This document shows, in pieces, positions 50,525 through 60,794 of a stretch of 64,000 nt of DNA. Under the pieces are notes generated by a model. It saw nothing but the letters and a program-made list of their open reading frames with translations. It ran no database searches and was not told the DNA's origin. How positions within the stretch are numbered: the stretch's first letter is position 1; the number at the start of each line of letters is the position of its first letter. This DNA comes from Corynebacterium uropygiale. Its GTDB lineage: Bacteria; Actinomycetota; Actinomycetes; Mycobacteriales; Mycobacteriaceae. The DNA is taken from contig NZ_JAKGSI010000002.1 in assembly GCF_021568315.1 (NCBI RefSeq), forward strand, positions 372,001 to 436,000, read 5' to 3'. Made by a program: the position numbers and the translations under genes.

Positions 50525-50630
50525 TCGATCGACAAGAGAGCGTGATTCTGGCCGCTGGCCTGCGCCTGCGCTGCCGAGCAGCACCCTGATGCCGCCGCGC
50601 TGAGAATCTGCGGGTGAGGAAGGACTATCC

Positions 50631-52208
50631 ATGGCTGTGACACCCCCTTCCCGGCAGCTGCGAGCGTGGCAGTGGTTTCTCCCGAAGGATCCCCCGCAAG
50701 ACGAGGCAGAGCTGCGCAGGTCTCGGTGGGGCGGGCCGCTGAAGAGCACCCTCGTCCTCCTGTCCTCCTACCGCGGGGCATTCGCCATCCTGGTTGTCGC
50801 GATGATGGCGGCGTCTGTTATCTCGGCTATCGCCGTTCGCCTCGTGAGCTCGACGGTGGACCGTGCCCTCGAAAACCACGACCTCGGGCTCCTCGTGCTG
50901 CCCTTCCTCGGGGTCATCGCGCTCGCCTTCCTGGCTTTCTACGTGGACGCCATCAACGCGGGTTTCAGCGCCATCAGCCTCGCCCGCCTTGTCCACACGC
51001 TGCGTACCTCCCTCACCACGAAGATCCTCGGCGCCCAGTCCATCACGCGTTCCCCGGGGGAGATGCTCAGCACCCTGAGTAAGGACACCACCACCATTTC
51101 TCGCCTCAAGGCGGACATCGCCTTCCCCGTCGGAATGCTCGGCTATGTCCTGGGAATCACGGCGGTTCTCATCCCGATGAACTGGGTTCTTGCCCTCTCG
51201 GTGCCCGTCGCGGTGACGGCGGTGTTCCTCGTCTCTCTCGCAACCTCCGCCCCGATTACCCGCAGCATGCACGCCTTCCGCGAGGCAGAGACCTCCTCCA
51301 TCTCGCTCGCCACGGACTATGCCCAGGGCGCACGCGTGGTCAAGGGCTTGGGGGCGGTCCCGCACGCGGAGGAGCGCTACCGGGCTGCTGCGCGTGAGGC
51401 ACGGGATGCCCAGGTGCGGCAGGTGTCCATTCTGGGCATGGCGAACATCGCGCGGCAGTTCACGGCCGTCATTGGCACAGTCAGCATCATCGTGTGGGCG
51501 TGCATCCTCACATGGCGGCAGGAGATCAGCGTCGGCGACCTTCTCACGGTCTCCATGCTCGTGCCGCCGGGGGTGGCCGCGACGGGCATCTCCTTGTCCA
51601 AGATCATTGGAAACATCGCGCTGGCCATGGCCTCCATGCGCCGCATCCAGGAGCTGGATGAGGAGCTCTCTCAGACGAATGTCTCGGAGGAGGTGCAGGC
51701 GGTGCCCCTGCCTCCCGAAGGGCTCACGGTATGGAGCATCCACGACGCCAGCAGCCACGCCCACGCGCAGCGCCTCGCCACTGCACTTGCCGCCACTCAG
51801 GGCCGTCGCGTTCTCTGGACCCCGCACGCCATCCACATCTTTGAGGGAACCCTGGCGGAGAATATCGATCCGCTGGGGAAGTACAGTCGTGATCGCGTGT
51901 CTACGGCCCTCGAGGTCGCCGCCTGTGAGGACATCCTCCGCCGCCTCAAGAACGACCCCTATCACGGGGAGCTCGGCGAGGCCGGATTCTCCCTGTCCGG
52001 CGGGCAGCGCCAGCGCGTGGCCTTGGCCCGCGCTATTGCCGCCGAGCCCGACATCCTCGTGCTCGATGACCCGACGACGGGCCTCGACGCCATCACCGTG
52101 GACCGCGTCTGCCAGCGGGTCAAGGAGCACCGGGCGGGGAGAAGGACCATCGTCATGACCACATCGCGCGCCTGGTTGGCCGTGGCCGATCACGTGGAGG
52201 AGCTATGA
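50631..52208 (+). CDS. ABC exporter half-transporter with degenerate ATPase domain
   Basis: Fused permease-ATPase of 525 residues. About six transmembrane helices fill residues 45-320. The ATPase part is only about 165 residues, against about 230 normally. Where Walker A should be (about residues 364-380) the sequence is [17 protein letters not shown], with no GxxGxGKS/T. The Q-loop Gln is also gone ([16 protein letters not shown]). In contrast [14 protein letters not shown] (from residue 455) is perfect, and Walker B is [10 protein letters not shown] with Asp in place of the catalytic Glu. It therefore should not bind ATP at its own Walker site but can lend its signature motif to the partner. 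The stop overlaps the next gene by 4 bases. Confidence 0.9.
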   Translation: MAVTPPSRQLRAWQWFLPKDPPQDEAELRRSRWGGPLKSTLVLLSSYRGAFAILVVAMMAASVISAIAVRLVSSTVDRALENHDLGLLVLPFLGVIALAFLAFYVDAINAGFSAISLARLVHTLRTSLTTKILGAQSITRSPGEMLSTLSKDTTTISRLKADIAFPVGMLGYVLGITAVLIPMNWVLALSVPVAVTAVFLVSLATSAPITRSMHAFREAETSSISLATDYAQGARVVKGLGAVPHAEERYRAAAREARDAQVRQVSILGMANIARQFTAVIGTVSIIVWACILTWRQEISVGDLLTVSMLVPPGVAATGISLSKIIGNIALAMASMRRIQELDEELSQTNVSEEVQAVPLPPEGLTVWSIHDASSHAHAQRLATALAATQGRRVLWTPHAIHIFEGTLAENIDPLGKYSRDRVSTALEVAACEDILRRLKNDPYHGELGEAGFSLSGGQRQRVALARAIAAEPDILVLDDPTTGLDAITVDRVCQRVKEHRAGRRTIVMTTSRAWLAVADHVEEL

Positions 52209-54019
52209 GTACATCCCCTGCTGAGTCCTCGACGGAGCGGCGGGTTCTCCACGCCTCCACCCGCGACACCCTCCGTGTGCTCCACTCTCTGCCGAGCGCC
52301 CCGACGCCCCGCTGGTGGGCGGCGCTCATCATCGTCATGCTGCTGGTCCAGACGTGCCTCGTCTCGAGCGCCACGCTCGTCGGTGTGGTCATTGACCACC
52401 GGGAGGACACAAGGGCTTTCACCGTCTCCGTCGTCGCGCTCGGTGCGTGCATGCTCGTAGAAACTGTCGGGCGCGGCGGCGTTCTTCCCTGGATCCTTCA
52501 GGCGAAGATGGCCTACCTGGCGATGGACCTGCGCGTGCGCGCCCTCGGGAGCGTGTTCCGCACCTCCATGCCGGAGCTTCAGCACGTGGGCACGGGCGCC
52601 ATCATCACCCGCCTCACGAACGACATTGACCAGGCCACGCAGACCTTTGGCCAGGCCGGGGCGATGCTCGCCACCACGGTGCTGTCCGTGCCCTTCACGA
52701 TGGTCGCCATCGGGCTTCTCCACCCCCTCTTCCTTATCCCCTTCCTCATCGTGGCGTGCCTGCTCGTGCCATGGGCGAAGAAGACCCAGAGGTTCATGGA
52801 CGTCGTCATGAACCGCATCTCCGAGTCGGAGGTGGACCGCAACGCCGCCCTTCTCGACGTCGTCCGCGGGCGCACGACCCTCCACGCCTTTGGCCTCGAG
52901 CCCTGGGCCGAGGAGAGGACCACGCGCACCTCCTGGGGAGTCGTCCACGAGTTCGGCCGGGGCACACCCACCACCGTGTGGATCTTCGGCCGCGGCTACA
53001 TCTGCTACTATCTGCTGCTGCTCCTCACGGTGGGGCTCGGGATGCTGCTCTATACCCAGGGGTGGATCAGCGCAGGTGAGGCGTCGAGCGCCGTCGTGCT
53101 CGTTGTCCGGCTGGAGATCCACATCTTCAACCTCCTCAACCTCGCCGGGCAGATCCAAAGCGCCATTGTCTGTACCCGGAGGGCCGTCGCCCTCGCGCTG
53201 CTCAGCGAGAAGAACCCTCGTCCGACAGGCACCAACCTCCCGCAGGCCCTCCACGAGCCGGACATCCGCATCGATGACCTCTGCTTCTCCTATCCCCAGG
53301 GCGAGCCCATCTTCGACCACCTCTCCCTCCACCTCGCCGGCGGGACGACGACGGCCCTCGTCGGCGCAAGCGGAGCCGGGAAATCAACGCTCGCCGCGCT
53401 CATCGCCGGCCTCCAACGGCCGGATGCGGGCAGTATTCGGGTGGGACCCGTCGACATCACGACGCAGGCCCCGGACACCTGGATCACGGAGCACATCACG
53501 CTGCTCAGCCAAGAGGTGCACCTCTTCTCCGGCACGCTGCGCGAGGACCTCACGCTTGCCGCGCCGGGTTCCACCGACGAGGAGCTTCTCCGAGCCCTCC
53601 ACGACGCCGGTGTCGAACCCGGGGGAGTGCTCTGGCAGCGCTGGCTCCCGCAGGGCCTAGATACCCGGGTGGGGGCGGGTTCGGAGGAGCTCGGCCCGGA
53701 AATCGCTCAGGTGATTTCCTTGGCCCGCGTGCTGCTGCGGCGGCCCCCAGTGCTCATCATGGATGAGGCGACCAGCGAGGCCGGCAGCGACCACGCTCGT
53801 CTCCTCGAGAAGGCTGCGGAGCAGGCCGCGAAGGGGAGAACGAGCCTCATCGTCGCTCACCGACTCGACCAGGCGAAGGTCGCGGACCGCATCCTCGTCA
53901 TGGAGCAGGGGAGGATCATCGAGGATGGCACCCACGAGTCGCTTCTCGCCGCGGGCGGGCGTTACGCCGAGCTCTATCGTCGCTGGCGCAGGGGTGACAG
54001 CTCCTCCCCGGTACGGTAG
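52205..54019 (+). CDS. ABC exporter half-transporter with intact Walker motifs
   Basis: Permease-ATPase fusion of 604 residues, partner of the preceding gene (ATGA overlap). Six transmembrane helices precede the ATPase. Walker [10 protein letters not shown] (387-395), a Q-loop in [15 protein letters not shown], Walker [13 protein letters not shown] with catalytic Glu, and an H-loop in [10 protein letters not shown] are intact. The LSGGQ signature is lost and reads [15 protein letters not shown] (from residue 495). Together with the partner only one composite ATP site remains. The substrate is unknown. Confidence 0.9.
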   Translation: MSTSPAESSTERRVLHASTRDTLRVLHSLPSAPTPRWWAALIIVMLLVQTCLVSSATLVGVVIDHREDTRAFTVSVVALGACMLVETVGRGGVLPWILQAKMAYLAMDLRVRALGSVFRTSMPELQHVGTGAIITRLTNDIDQATQTFGQAGAMLATTVLSVPFTMVAIGLLHPLFLIPFLIVACLLVPWAKKTQRFMDVVMNRISESEVDRNAALLDVVRGRTTLHAFGLEPWAEERTTRTSWGVVHEFGRGTPTTVWIFGRGYICYYLLLLLTVGLGMLLYTQGWISAGEASSAVVLVVRLEIHIFNLLNLAGQIQSAIVCTRRAVALALLSEKNPRPTGTNLPQALHEPDIRIDDLCFSYPQGEPIFDHLSLHLAGGTTTALVGASGAGKSTLAALIAGLQRPDAGSIRVGPVDITTQAPDTWITEHITLLSQEVHLFSGTLREDLTLAAPGSTDEELLRALHDAGVEPGGVLWQRWLPQGLDTRVGAGSEELGPEIAQVISLARVLLRRPPVLIMDEATSEAGSDHARLLEKAAEQAAKGRTSLIVAHRLDQAKVADRILVMEQGRIIEDGTHESLLAAGGRYAELYRRWRRGDSSSPVR

Positions 54020-54022
54020 AAC
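54017..54022 (+). promoter_or_regulatory. PEBP gene -10 box (leaderless)
   Basis: TAGAAC overlaps the stop codon of the exporter gene and ends 6 bases before ATG 54029. Confidence 0.45.
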
Positions 54023-54028
54023 GGGCAC

Positions 54029-54571
54029 ATGAGTACTTCTTATGCCCACGATGATCGTTTTCCTGGCCCCGATCCCTACGCCCCGCTCCGCGATCTGCCG
54101 AGCTTTCCGCTGACCTCAACCGACCTCACGGAGGGGGAGCAGCTCGCGCCGGAGCAGCGCGGCAGCCAGTCCATTTCCCCGCAGCTCTCCTGGTCTGATC
54201 TTCCCGAGGGGACCAAGTCCCTCGCCATTACCTGCTTTGACCCCGACGCCCCCACCGCCTCAGGTTTCTGGCACTGGGCGGTCTTTAACATTCCCGCCTC
54301 GGTGACGAGCATCCCCACCGGCGCGGGCTCCGAGGCCGACCTCGGCGGGATCGACGGGGCGGTCACCCTCGTGGGGGATAGCGGGCAGCGCGCCTACTAC
54401 GGCTCCCAGCCGCCGGAGGGCCATGGCCCTCACCGCTACCTCTTCGCGGTCCACGCCGTGGACGTCGACACGCTCGACATCGACCCCAACTCCACGCCCA
54501 CCGTGCTGGGCTTCAACCTCTACTTCCACTCGCTGGGACGCGCGATCCTCTGGGGCTGGGACGAAAACTAG
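54029..54571 (+). CDS. YbhB/YbcL family PEBP-like protein
   Basis: Phosphatidylethanolamine-binding/Raf-kinase-inhibitor-like protein of 180 residues. Hallmarks are SPQLSWSDLPEGTKSLAITCFDPDAPT, WHWAVFNIP and GPHRYLFAVHAVD. The binding pocket is conserved; the ligand is unknown. It is the counterpart of Rv2140c, which lies next to pyrD and lppL in M. tuberculosis, so the neighbourhood is ancestral. Confidence 0.92.
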   Translation: MSTSYAHDDRFPGPDPYAPLRDLPSFPLTSTDLTEGEQLAPEQRGSQSISPQLSWSDLPEGTKSLAITCFDPDAPTASGFWHWAVFNIPASVTSIPTGAGSEADLGGIDGAVTLVGDSGQRAYYGSQPPEGHGPHRYLFAVHAVDVDTLDIDPNSTPTVLGFNLYFHSLGRAILWGWDEN

Positions 54572-54631
54572 GCGCCACGCGTGCAGGCCACGCCACGACG
54601 GCGCGATCATGTGGACTGGGACACGTTCTGC

Positions 54632-54637
54632 TAGTGT
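54632..54637 (+). promoter_or_regulatory. Small membrane protein -10 box (leaderless)
   Basis: TAGTGT ends 8 bases before ATG 54646. Confidence 0.4.
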
Positions 54638-54645
54638 GAGCGTTC

Positions 54646-55014
54646 ATGGTCAATACTGCATCCGCCCCGCCGTCTGGCATGCGCCGCGCTGCGGGGGCGC
54701 TCCTCCTCGCGGGCATTGCCCTGCTCTTCTTCGTCTTTTTCGACGTCCTGCGCTTCGGCCTCTTCGCCCCGTACGCCATCACGTGGCGGATGATCGTCCT
54801 TGTTCTCGCAGCAGCGCTTCTTGGCGCCTTCGCCATGGTGCGCGATGACCAGGCGGGCACCGTCCCCCAGGTGGTGGCGCTCAGCCTCTCGCTCGTTCTC
54901 ATCATCGCCAGCCGATTCCTCGGCGACGCCGTGCTGGCGGAGGTGAGCCAGGTGGTGGTGGCTGGCGTCGGAATCCTGGCGGTACTCGCCGCGTGGATCG
55001 TTCGCGCACTCTAA
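54646..55014 (+). CDS. Small four-helix membrane protein, unknown
   Basis: I do not recognise this 122-residue protein. Four hydrophobic helices fill almost its whole length (GALLLAGIALLFFVFFDVL, WRMIVLVLAAALLGAF, VVALSLSLVLIIASRFL, VVVAGVGILAVLAAWIV), with short loops and no signal peptide. It is convergent with pyrD, separated by a terminator. Confidence 0.75.
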   Translation: MVNTASAPPSGMRRAAGALLLAGIALLFFVFFDVLRFGLFAPYAITWRMIVLVLAAALLGAFAMVRDDQAGTVPQVVALSLSLVLIIASRFLGDAVLAEVSQVVVAGVGILAVLAAWIVRAL

Positions 55015-55017
55015 AAG

Positions 55018-55056
55018 CGACGCCCCGGGCGGAATCCTTCCGTCCCCGGGGCGTCG
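55018..55056. terminator. Bidirectional terminator between the membrane protein gene and pyrD
   Basis: A perfect 12-bp stem is formed by 55018-55029 (CGACGCCCCGGG) and 55045-55056. On the minus strand it is followed by CTTTTAG, serving pyrD. Confidence 0.75.
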
Positions 55057-55095
55057 TCTGCTTGTCTGCCTGTCGAGCTCGTCGTCCGCGTTGTC

Positions 55096-56193
55096 CTAGT
55101 CGCGCCAGTCGAGGCCGCATCCCACGGCATCCTGGATGTTGTGGAAGCCGTGTGCTCTCAGCTGGTGCGCGATGCCCTGGTGAATCCACCGGATCCACTC
55201 CGGGCCGCCGTAGATGAGCCCGGTGTAGCCCTGAAGGAGAGTGGCGCCACTAGCAATGCGCTCCCAGGCTTGGCGCGGGGTGGAGATGCCACCCACGCTG
55301 ATGAGGACGAGGGAATCACCCACGCGCTCGTAGAGGCGCTTGAGGACCTCAAGGGAACGGTCGGCCACAGGGGGCCCGGAGATACCGCCGGCGCCCATCT
55401 TCTCAACCTTGTCCGCCGATGTCTTCAGGTTCTCCCGGGAGATCGTCGTGTTCGTGGCGACGATCCCGGCCAGGCCCATCTCGACGGCAAGATCGGCGAC
55501 CGCGTCGATGTCCTCATCCGCTAGATCCGGGGCAATCTTCACGAGCACCGGGGTGGACGTCGCACCTTTGACGGCCTCGATGATGGGACGGAGAGAATCC
55601 ACAGCCTGGAGGTCGCGCAGCCCCGGAGTGTTTGGGGAGGACACGTTAATGACCAGGTAGTTCGCGAGGTTACCCAGGAGCATCGCCGAGCGCCGATAAT
55701 CATCCGCCGCGCCCTCCGGCTCCACGACCTTCGTTTTCCCGATGTTGATCCCGATGATGTCGTCGGTCTTCCGGCGGCGGAGGTTCATGGCGACCTCGGC
55801 CGCCCCATCGTTGTTGAAGCCCATCCGGTTGAGGATGGCCTTGTCCTTCGGCAGCCGGAAGAGCCGGGGCGCGGGATTGCCCGGCTGCGGGGAGGCCGTG
55901 ACGGTGCCGAGCTCCGCGTAGCCAAAGCCCACGGGCGCCCAGACGTCGGGGCAGTCAGCGTTCTTGTCGAAGCCGGCCGCGAGCCCCAGGGGCCGGGGCA
56001 CCGTGACGCCAAAGACCTCCTGGGAAAGAATCGGATCCCGCACCGGCACGACCCGGTGGAAGACGCGATGCACCGGGCGCATGAGCTGTAGCGTGCGGAG
56101 CAAGTCAGAGATGAGGTCGTGGGTCTTCTCCGGCGGGATGCGGAAGAGCCCCTTGAGAGCCAGGTTGTAGGCCTTGCGGCGCAGAGTTGCCAT
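55096..56193 (-). CDS. pyrD: Dihydroorotate dehydrogenase (quinone), class 2
   Basis: Membrane-associated flavoenzyme of pyrimidine synthesis passing electrons to quinone. The product is 365 residues. The N-terminal helical extension typical of class 2 is present. [13 protein letters not shown], the catalytic Ser in [21 protein letters not shown] and [11 protein letters not shown] are seen. ATG 56193 follows AAGGAGG at 6 bases; TTG 56199 is upstream in frame. It lies 11 bases after the lipoprotein gene in a three-gene unit. Confidence 0.96.
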   Translation of the reverse strand: MATLRRKAYNLALKGLFRIPPEKTHDLISDLLRTLQLMRPVHRVFHRVVPVRDPILSQEVFGVTVPRPLGLAAGFDKNADCPDVWAPVGFGYAELGTVTASPQPGNPAPRLFRLPKDKAILNRMGFNNDGAAEVAMNLRRRKTDDIIGINIGKTKVVEPEGAADDYRRSAMLLGNLANYLVINVSSPNTPGLRDLQAVDSLRPIIEAVKGATSTPVLVKIAPDLADEDIDAVADLAVEMGLAGIVATNTTISRENLKTSADKVEKMGAGGISGPPVADRSLEVLKRLYERVGDSLVLISVGGISTPRQAWERIASGATLLQGYTGLIYGGPEWIRWIHQGIAHQLRAHGFHNIQDAVGCGLDWRD

Positions 56194-56204
56194 CGCCAAC
56201 CTCC

Positions 56205-57263
56205 TTACTGTGCGGACGAGTCGGGCTGAGAAATGATGGAGAGGCCATGGCCACTCGCGGAGCCCAGGACAATGGTGCCATCATCAAGGACTCCCATGGA
56301 TTGGGCGTCGGGAACTGTGGTGACCCGGGCCTGCTCCTCCGGGACGCCGGAAGAGATGCGGTAGCCGACCGCGGTGTTCGTGGCCGTCGACGCCACCCAG
56401 GCGAGCGAGCGCTTCGGGTCCCAGGCCACGGCCCACGGGCTTTCGTCGACAGGAATGCTCTGATGGAGCCGGATGACGTCGTCTCCCGTGTAGATCATGA
56501 GGCGGTTGCCGTTGGTGTCGGAGGCCAGGAAGAGCCCGTCCCGCCCGGCGGCCACCCGGCCGACGCCCAATCCGACGCGGAGGGTGCCGCCCTGCTCATC
56601 GTCGGCAAAGTGGACGTCCTGGATTTTCGTCTCGGCGCGGTCAACGCGCACGAGCGCATCGGTGCCGCCGGGGACGTTCACCGCCGCGAGCTCGGTGGCG
56701 CTGCCGTCCATCGTGATGGTGGTCGGTTCTTGGCCGGCGCGGTAGATACGAATGGCGTTGTCGTCAGAGCTGGCGGTGGCCAGCGCGCCATCGCTCAGCT
56801 GGACGGCGGAGGTCGCGGGGTGATCGAGACCGATACTCGTGACCTGCTGCGGGCGTTGCGGATCAATGGTGAGGGCGGTGTCACCGCAGGCAACGGTCCA
56901 TACGCTGTGGTCACTCGACGGGACGAGGGTCCCGCAGCTGTCCTCGAGGGGAAGAATGGTGGCGCTGCCGTCCGCGAATTGCTTGACGGTTCCTACCCCC
57001 ACATGCTTCTCACCCTGCACCGCAAGCACAGTGCCCGAGACCTCAATATCCTTCACCGAGGCCAGCTCCGCGGGGAGCTCCAGCACCTTCCCGGAGGGGG
57101 AGGAGGTGCTGGGCGAGGCCGCAGGTGTGGCATTCCCCATCGCGTCTTCTAGCTCTTTCGTCGCGTCATTCTGGCACCCCGCCAGGCTGAGACCGAACAG
57201 GGCGGCAACGCCCACGGATGCCACCCACCGACGACGATATTTTTGAGCCCTATTCACGGACAT
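56205..57263 (-). CDS. Lipoprotein, LppL-like beta-propeller
   Basis: Exported lipoprotein of 352 residues. The basic start [13 protein letters not shown], hydrophobic core and lipobox LSLAGC give lipid attachment at Cys near residue 25. A Ser/Pro/Thr linker leads to repeated beta-strand blades ([44 protein letters not shown]), suggesting a seven-bladed propeller. It matches the position of lppL (Rv2138) beside pyrD. Function unknown. The start overlaps the end of the upstream reductase gene by 14 bases. Confidence 0.85.
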   Translation of the reverse strand: MSVNRAQKYRRRWVASVGVAALFGLSLAGCQNDATKELEDAMGNATPAASPSTSSPSGKVLELPAELASVKDIEVSGTVLAVQGEKHVGVGTVKQFADGSATILPLEDSCGTLVPSSDHSVWTVACGDTALTIDPQRPQQVTSIGLDHPATSAVQLSDGALATASSDDNAIRIYRAGQEPTTITMDGSATELAAVNVPGGTDALVRVDRAETKIQDVHFADDEQGGTLRVGLGVGRVAAGRDGLFLASDTNGNRLMIYTGDDVIRLHQSIPVDESPWAVAWDPKRSLAWVASTATNTAVGYRISSGVPEEQARVTTVPDAQSMGVLDDGTIVLGSASGHGLSIISQPDSSAQ

Positions 57264-58179
57264 TGAGCCTACCAGCCGCCCCGGACACGTCATCGAGGGC
57301 GGCACGGATAGGACGGGGGAGTCGGCGCTCGCTGGCGTCGAGAACATCGCTGAGGTGACGGGGGTTCCTTACTCCGACGACGGCGCAGCTCACCCCGGGT
57401 CGGTCCACCGCCCACGCAAGGGCCACGGAGGCCGGGGACGTTCCCAGTCCTTGGGCGGCGGTGGAGACGGCGTCGACGACGGTGCGGGCGTGCTCGGAAT
57501 CATAGGCGTGGGCCTCGGGCGATCGCACGCCCTGGCCCCGCGGAGAGGCCAGCACGCCGAGCGCCAGCGGCCTCGTCGCGATGACGCCCGAGCCCAGGTA
57601 CTGGGCCGCGGGGATGAGGTCTTCATCGGCATGGTGCTCGAGCAGGGAGTAGTTGCACGCACTGGGGAGGGGCTCCTCGCGCTTCCCGGCGAGGAGGGCC
57701 AGCTGCCAGCCCTCGAATCCGTGGACCGCCACGTAGCGGGCGCGCCCGGAAGAGAGGACGAGGTCCATCGTGGCGCTGAGCTCGGTGATGGGCGTCGCCG
57801 GATCCCAGGCGGCGATGGTCCACACGTCGACGTACTCCGTGCCGAGCTGCCGGAGCGAGGCATCGAGCTGGCTGAGGAGGGCGCGTCGAGAGCAGTCGAC
57901 ACGCCGCCCCGCCGGCGCATCCGGGTCATAGCCGGAGGAGAGGGAGAGGAGGAGCTCATGGCGGTCCAGCGCCGTCGACTCCAGGAGCTCCCCGAGGAGC
58001 GCCTCCGCGGTATTTCCTGGGCTCGTGGGGGAGATATCGACGAGGTCGCTGCCGTGATCGAGCATCCCTGTGAGCAGGTCACGGGCGGTATCGAGGTGTA
58101 GTGAGGTATCCCATCCCGCGGTCCCCAACCCCAGGACGGGGACGCGCAGACCGCTTCGGCCAAGTTGACGTCGCTCCAT
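57250..58179 (-). CDS. Aldo/keto reductase-like protein lacking the catalytic tetrad
   Basis: TIM-barrel protein of 309 residues in the AKR family: it starts [20 protein letters not shown] and ends with the nucleotide-binding pattern [17 protein letters not shown]. Of the Asp-Tyr-Lys-His tetrad only Asp48 remains. The Tyr position is Ser53 (DISPTSP). The Lys strand reads [10 protein letters not shown] and the His position is Ala (DVWTIAAWD). It is probably a pseudoenzyme or has altered chemistry. It corresponds by position to Rv2137c-region genes. It heads the reductase-lipoprotein-pyrD unit. TACCCT ends 7 bases before the ATG. Confidence 0.85.
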   Translation of the reverse strand: MERRQLGRSGLRVPVLGLGTAGWDTSLHLDTARDLLTGMLDHGSDLVDISPTSPGNTAEALLGELLESTALDRHELLLSLSSGYDPDAPAGRRVDCSRRALLSQLDASLRQLGTEYVDVWTIAAWDPATPITELSATMDLVLSSGRARYVAVHGFEGWQLALLAGKREEPLPSACNYSLLEHHADEDLIPAAQYLGSGVIATRPLALGVLASPRGQGVRSPEAHAYDSEHARTVVDAVSTAAQGLGTSPASVALAWAVDRPGVSCAVVGVRNPRHLSDVLDASERRLPRPIRAALDDVSGAAGRLNVRE

Positions 58180-58206
58180 TGCTCCCAGGGTAGTAGGGTG
58201 TGGCGG
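58180..58206. promoter_or_regulatory. Back-to-back promoters of the reductase-like gene and uppP
   Basis: Only 27 bases separate two divergent start codons. TACCCT (58192-58187, minus) ends 7 bases before ATG 58179. TAGGGT (58194-58199, plus) ends 7 bases before GTG 58207. The two -10 boxes are one base apart, so RNA polymerase could serve only one direction at a time, and both mRNAs would be leaderless. Confidence 0.5.
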
Positions 58207-59043
58207 GTGACTGAGGTTAGTTGGCTACAAACGATTGTCCTGTCCATCGTCCAGGGACTGACGGAGTTCCTCCCGGTGAGCTCGTCGGGGCACTTGAGGA
58301 TCGTGTCTGAGCTCTTCTGGGGCCACGACGCCGGTGCGTCCTTTACGGCCGTGGTGCAGCTCGGCACGGAGTTGGCGGTGTTGGTCTTCTTCGCGAAGGA
58401 CATCTGGCGGATCATCTGCGGCTGGTTCCGCGGCCTTGCCAAGAAGGAGGAGCGTGGCCTCGATTATCGGATGGGGTGGATGGTCATTGCTGGCACCATC
58501 CCCGTCGTCGTCCTCGGCGTGCTCTTTAAGGACGCGATCCGGAGCTCGGCCCGCAACCTGTGGATTACCGCGCTGGTCCTCGTCCTGTTTTCCTTCGTGT
58601 TCATTGCGGCGGAGCGCTACGGGGCGAAGAAGCGCAGCTTCGAGGACCTCACCATGAAGGACGCACTCATCATGGGTCTGGCGCAGTGCCTCGCCCTCAT
58701 CCCGGGCGTGTCTCGCTCGGGCGGCACGATCTCTGCGGGCCTGTTCTGCGGGTTGGAGAGGGAAGTGGCTGCCCGGTTTAGCTTCCTCTTGGCCATTCCC
58801 GCGGTCCTGGGCTCGGGGCTGTTCTCCCTGCCGGACGCGCTGGCCCCGACCTCCGGGCAGGCGGCGAGCGGCGCCCAGCTCATCGTCGGGACCATTATCG
58901 CGTTTGTCATCGGCTATGCCTCGATCGCGTGGCTGTTGAAGTTTGTCTCCCACCACTCCTTTAGCTGGTTTGCCGCGTATCGCATTCCGGTGGGCATCAT
59001 CGTGATGATCCTGCTGGGGGCCGGGATTCTCTCCCCGCTCTAA
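58207..59043 (+). CDS. uppP: Undecaprenyl-diphosphate phosphatase
   Basis: Membrane enzyme (BacA type) that recycles the lipid carrier for peptidoglycan and arabinogalactan; also gives bacitracin tolerance. The product is 278 residues with about eight helices. The catalytic motifs are [15 protein letters not shown] and [18 protein letters not shown] 58207 is chosen from the TAGGGT box 7 bases upstream; a longer frame to 58165 overlaps the divergent gene and has no ribosome site. Confidence 0.96.
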   Translation: MTEVSWLQTIVLSIVQGLTEFLPVSSSGHLRIVSELFWGHDAGASFTAVVQLGTELAVLVFFAKDIWRIICGWFRGLAKKEERGLDYRMGWMVIAGTIPVVVLGVLFKDAIRSSARNLWITALVLVLFSFVFIAAERYGAKKRSFEDLTMKDALIMGLAQCLALIPGVSRSGGTISAGLFCGLEREVAARFSFLLAIPAVLGSGLFSLPDALAPTSGQAASGAQLIVGTIIAFVIGYASIAWLLKFVSHHSFSWFAAYRIPVGIIVMILLGAGILSPL

Positions 59044-59063
59044 ATACGTGATCCGTCAACAGT

Positions 59064-59069
59064 TAGAGT
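59064..59069 (+). promoter_or_regulatory. mshC -10 box (leaderless)
   Basis: TAGAGT ends 7 bases before ATG 59077. Confidence 0.55.
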
Positions 59070-59076
59070 AGAAGTC

Positions 59077-60318
59077 ATGAAATCTTGGCCTTATCCTGAT
59101 GTGCCCCGCGTGCCGGGGGCGGGCGTTCCTCTCGCGCTCTATGACACCGCCGACGGCGAGGTGCGGGAGGTCGAGCAGGGCGATCCCACCGGGCTTTATG
59201 TCTGCGGGATCACCCCCTATGACTCCACCCACCTTGGCCACGCGGCGACGTACCTAGCGTTCGACCTCATCCACCGCCAGCTCCTCGACAATGGCCACGA
59301 GGTCCATTACGTCCAGAACGTCACGGATGTCGACGACCCCCTCTTCGAACGCGCTCAGCGCGATGGCGTGGACTGGCGCGAGCTCGGCACGAGCCAGATT
59401 CAGCTCTTCCGCTCCGACATGGAGGAACTTCGCGTCATCCCGCCGCGCGATTATGTCGGCGCCATGGAGGCGGTGGAGGAGATCATCGTCATGGTGCAGA
59501 AGCTCCTCGACTGCGGGGCGGCGTATGTTGTCGACGACGACGAGTTCCCCGATATCTACGCCTCCGTCGACGCCACGGCGCAGTTCGGGTACGAATCCGG
59601 CTACACCCCGGAGGAGATGGCCACCTTCTTCGCCGAGCGCGGCGGGGACCCCGATCGCCCCGGCAAGCATCATCCCCTGGATGCTCTCATCTGGCGGGCG
59701 CACCGCGAGGGCGAGCCCGCCTGGGATTCCCCCTTCGGCCCCGGGCGGCCGGGCTGGCACGTGGAGTGCTCCGCGATCGCCACGAATCGGCTGGGCCGGC
59801 ACTTCGCCATCCAGGGCGGAGGCAGCGACCTCGCCTTTCCGCACCACGAGTACTCGGCCGCCCACGCGGAGGCCGCACTCGGGTGCCCGCGGATGGCCGG
59901 GCACTATGTCCACGCCGGCATGATCGCCCTCGATGGGGTGAAAATGTCCAAGTCGCTGGGGAACCTGGTCTTCGTTCACAAGCTCACCCAGGCCGGCCAT
60001 GAGGCCAACGCCATTCGCCTCGGGGTCTACGCCAGCCACTACCGCGGGGATCGCGACTGGTCGGATGAGGTCCTCGCCACGGCGGAGAAGCGCCTTAAGA
60101 CCTGGCGACGGGCACTGGAGCACCCGGGCTCTCTCGATGACGCGGAGGCCCTCGTCCAGGAGGTCCGCACCCGACTGGCCGATGACCTCGACTCGCCGGG
60201 GGCCCTTGCCGCCATTGATCGGTGGGCCGCGAGCCGCGAGGGGCAGACGGCGCACAATCCCGCCGCGGTGAAGCTCATCCGCACGGCCGTGGACGGGCTC
60301 TTCGGAGTCCGGCTCTAG
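59077..60318 (+). CDS. mshC: L-cysteine:1D-myo-inositol 2-amino-2-deoxy-alpha-D-glucopyranoside ligase
   Basis: ATP-dependent ligase of mycothiol biosynthesis, a paralogue of cysteinyl-tRNA synthetase. The product is 413 residues. The zinc/HIGH region shows [19 protein letters not shown]; the KMSKS loop is VKMSKSLGN near residue 290. [10 protein letters not shown] and [10 protein letters not shown] complete the zinc site. The short length and the absence of the anticodon-binding domain separate it from CysS. Mycothiol is the main thiol in actinobacteria. Confidence 0.96.
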   Translation: MKSWPYPDVPRVPGAGVPLALYDTADGEVREVEQGDPTGLYVCGITPYDSTHLGHAATYLAFDLIHRQLLDNGHEVHYVQNVTDVDDPLFERAQRDGVDWRELGTSQIQLFRSDMEELRVIPPRDYVGAMEAVEEIIVMVQKLLDCGAAYVVDDDEFPDIYASVDATAQFGYESGYTPEEMATFFAERGGDPDRPGKHHPLDALIWRAHREGEPAWDSPFGPGRPGWHVECSAIATNRLGRHFAIQGGGSDLAFPHHEYSAAHAEAALGCPRMAGHYVHAGMIALDGVKMSKSLGNLVFVHKLTQAGHEANAIRLGVYASHYRGDRDWSDEVLATAEKRLKTWRRALEHPGSLDDAEALVQEVRTRLADDLDSPGALAAIDRWAASREGQTAHNPAAVKLIRTAVDGLFGVRL

Positions 60319-60356
60319 CGCGTGCGGCAGGCGTCGGCCTCTGGGAGAATGACCCC

Positions 60357-60740
60357 ATGAGCATGATGGAGACATTTGGGCCCGACGTCGAGACTTTTAC
60401 CGCTGACCTGGAGTATTTTTCCACGGGCGGCTACCTCAAGGAGGGGGAGAAGGAGCACTGGGATGCGCCCTTCGACCCCGCGGCCGCCACGCAGGTGAAG
60501 GAGATCCTTCACCGCTACCTTGAGGCCCTCGACGCCCACCGCGAGGGGGCGCCGCCGGAGGACGCACTCGCAGTCTTCCGACGCACGCACGAGGCACTGA
60601 CGCAGCTCAACCACGAGCACGGGGATGCCGTTCTCGAGCAGGAAGAGGCCAAGGATCTTGAGGCCTTCTTCCGCGCCACCCTCAGTGAGTGCGGGGTCAC
60701 GGAGGAGAATCTGGAGGAGCTCGACCTCAGCGAGGCCTAA
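60357..60740 (+). CDS. Conserved small acidic protein, unknown
   Basis: Cytosolic protein of 127 residues beginning MSMMETFGPDVETFTADLEYF, rich in Glu/Asp and probably all-helical. No motif or signal is visible. ATG 60357 follows GGGAG at 9 bases; the frame extends upstream into mshC without a site. It lies between mshC and a HAD phosphatase, in the same direction with short gaps, and is probably co-transcribed with them. Confidence 0.75.
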   Translation: MSMMETFGPDVETFTADLEYFSTGGYLKEGEKEHWDAPFDPAAATQVKEILHRYLEALDAHREGAPPEDALAVFRRTHEALTQLNHEHGDAVLEQEEAKDLEAFFRATLSECGVTEENLEELDLSEA

Positions 60741-60794
60741 GAGCCAGACACGGCATCCCTCACACAGCACACTGACGACAGGAAAGACACACGG

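Noticed and set aside
50310-54019. Genomic island inserted at tRNA-Leu carrying the ABC exporter
   Set aside because: No integrase, no direct repeat of the tRNA 3' end and no obvious composition shift were seen, and PEBP and pyrD beyond it follow the ancestral order.
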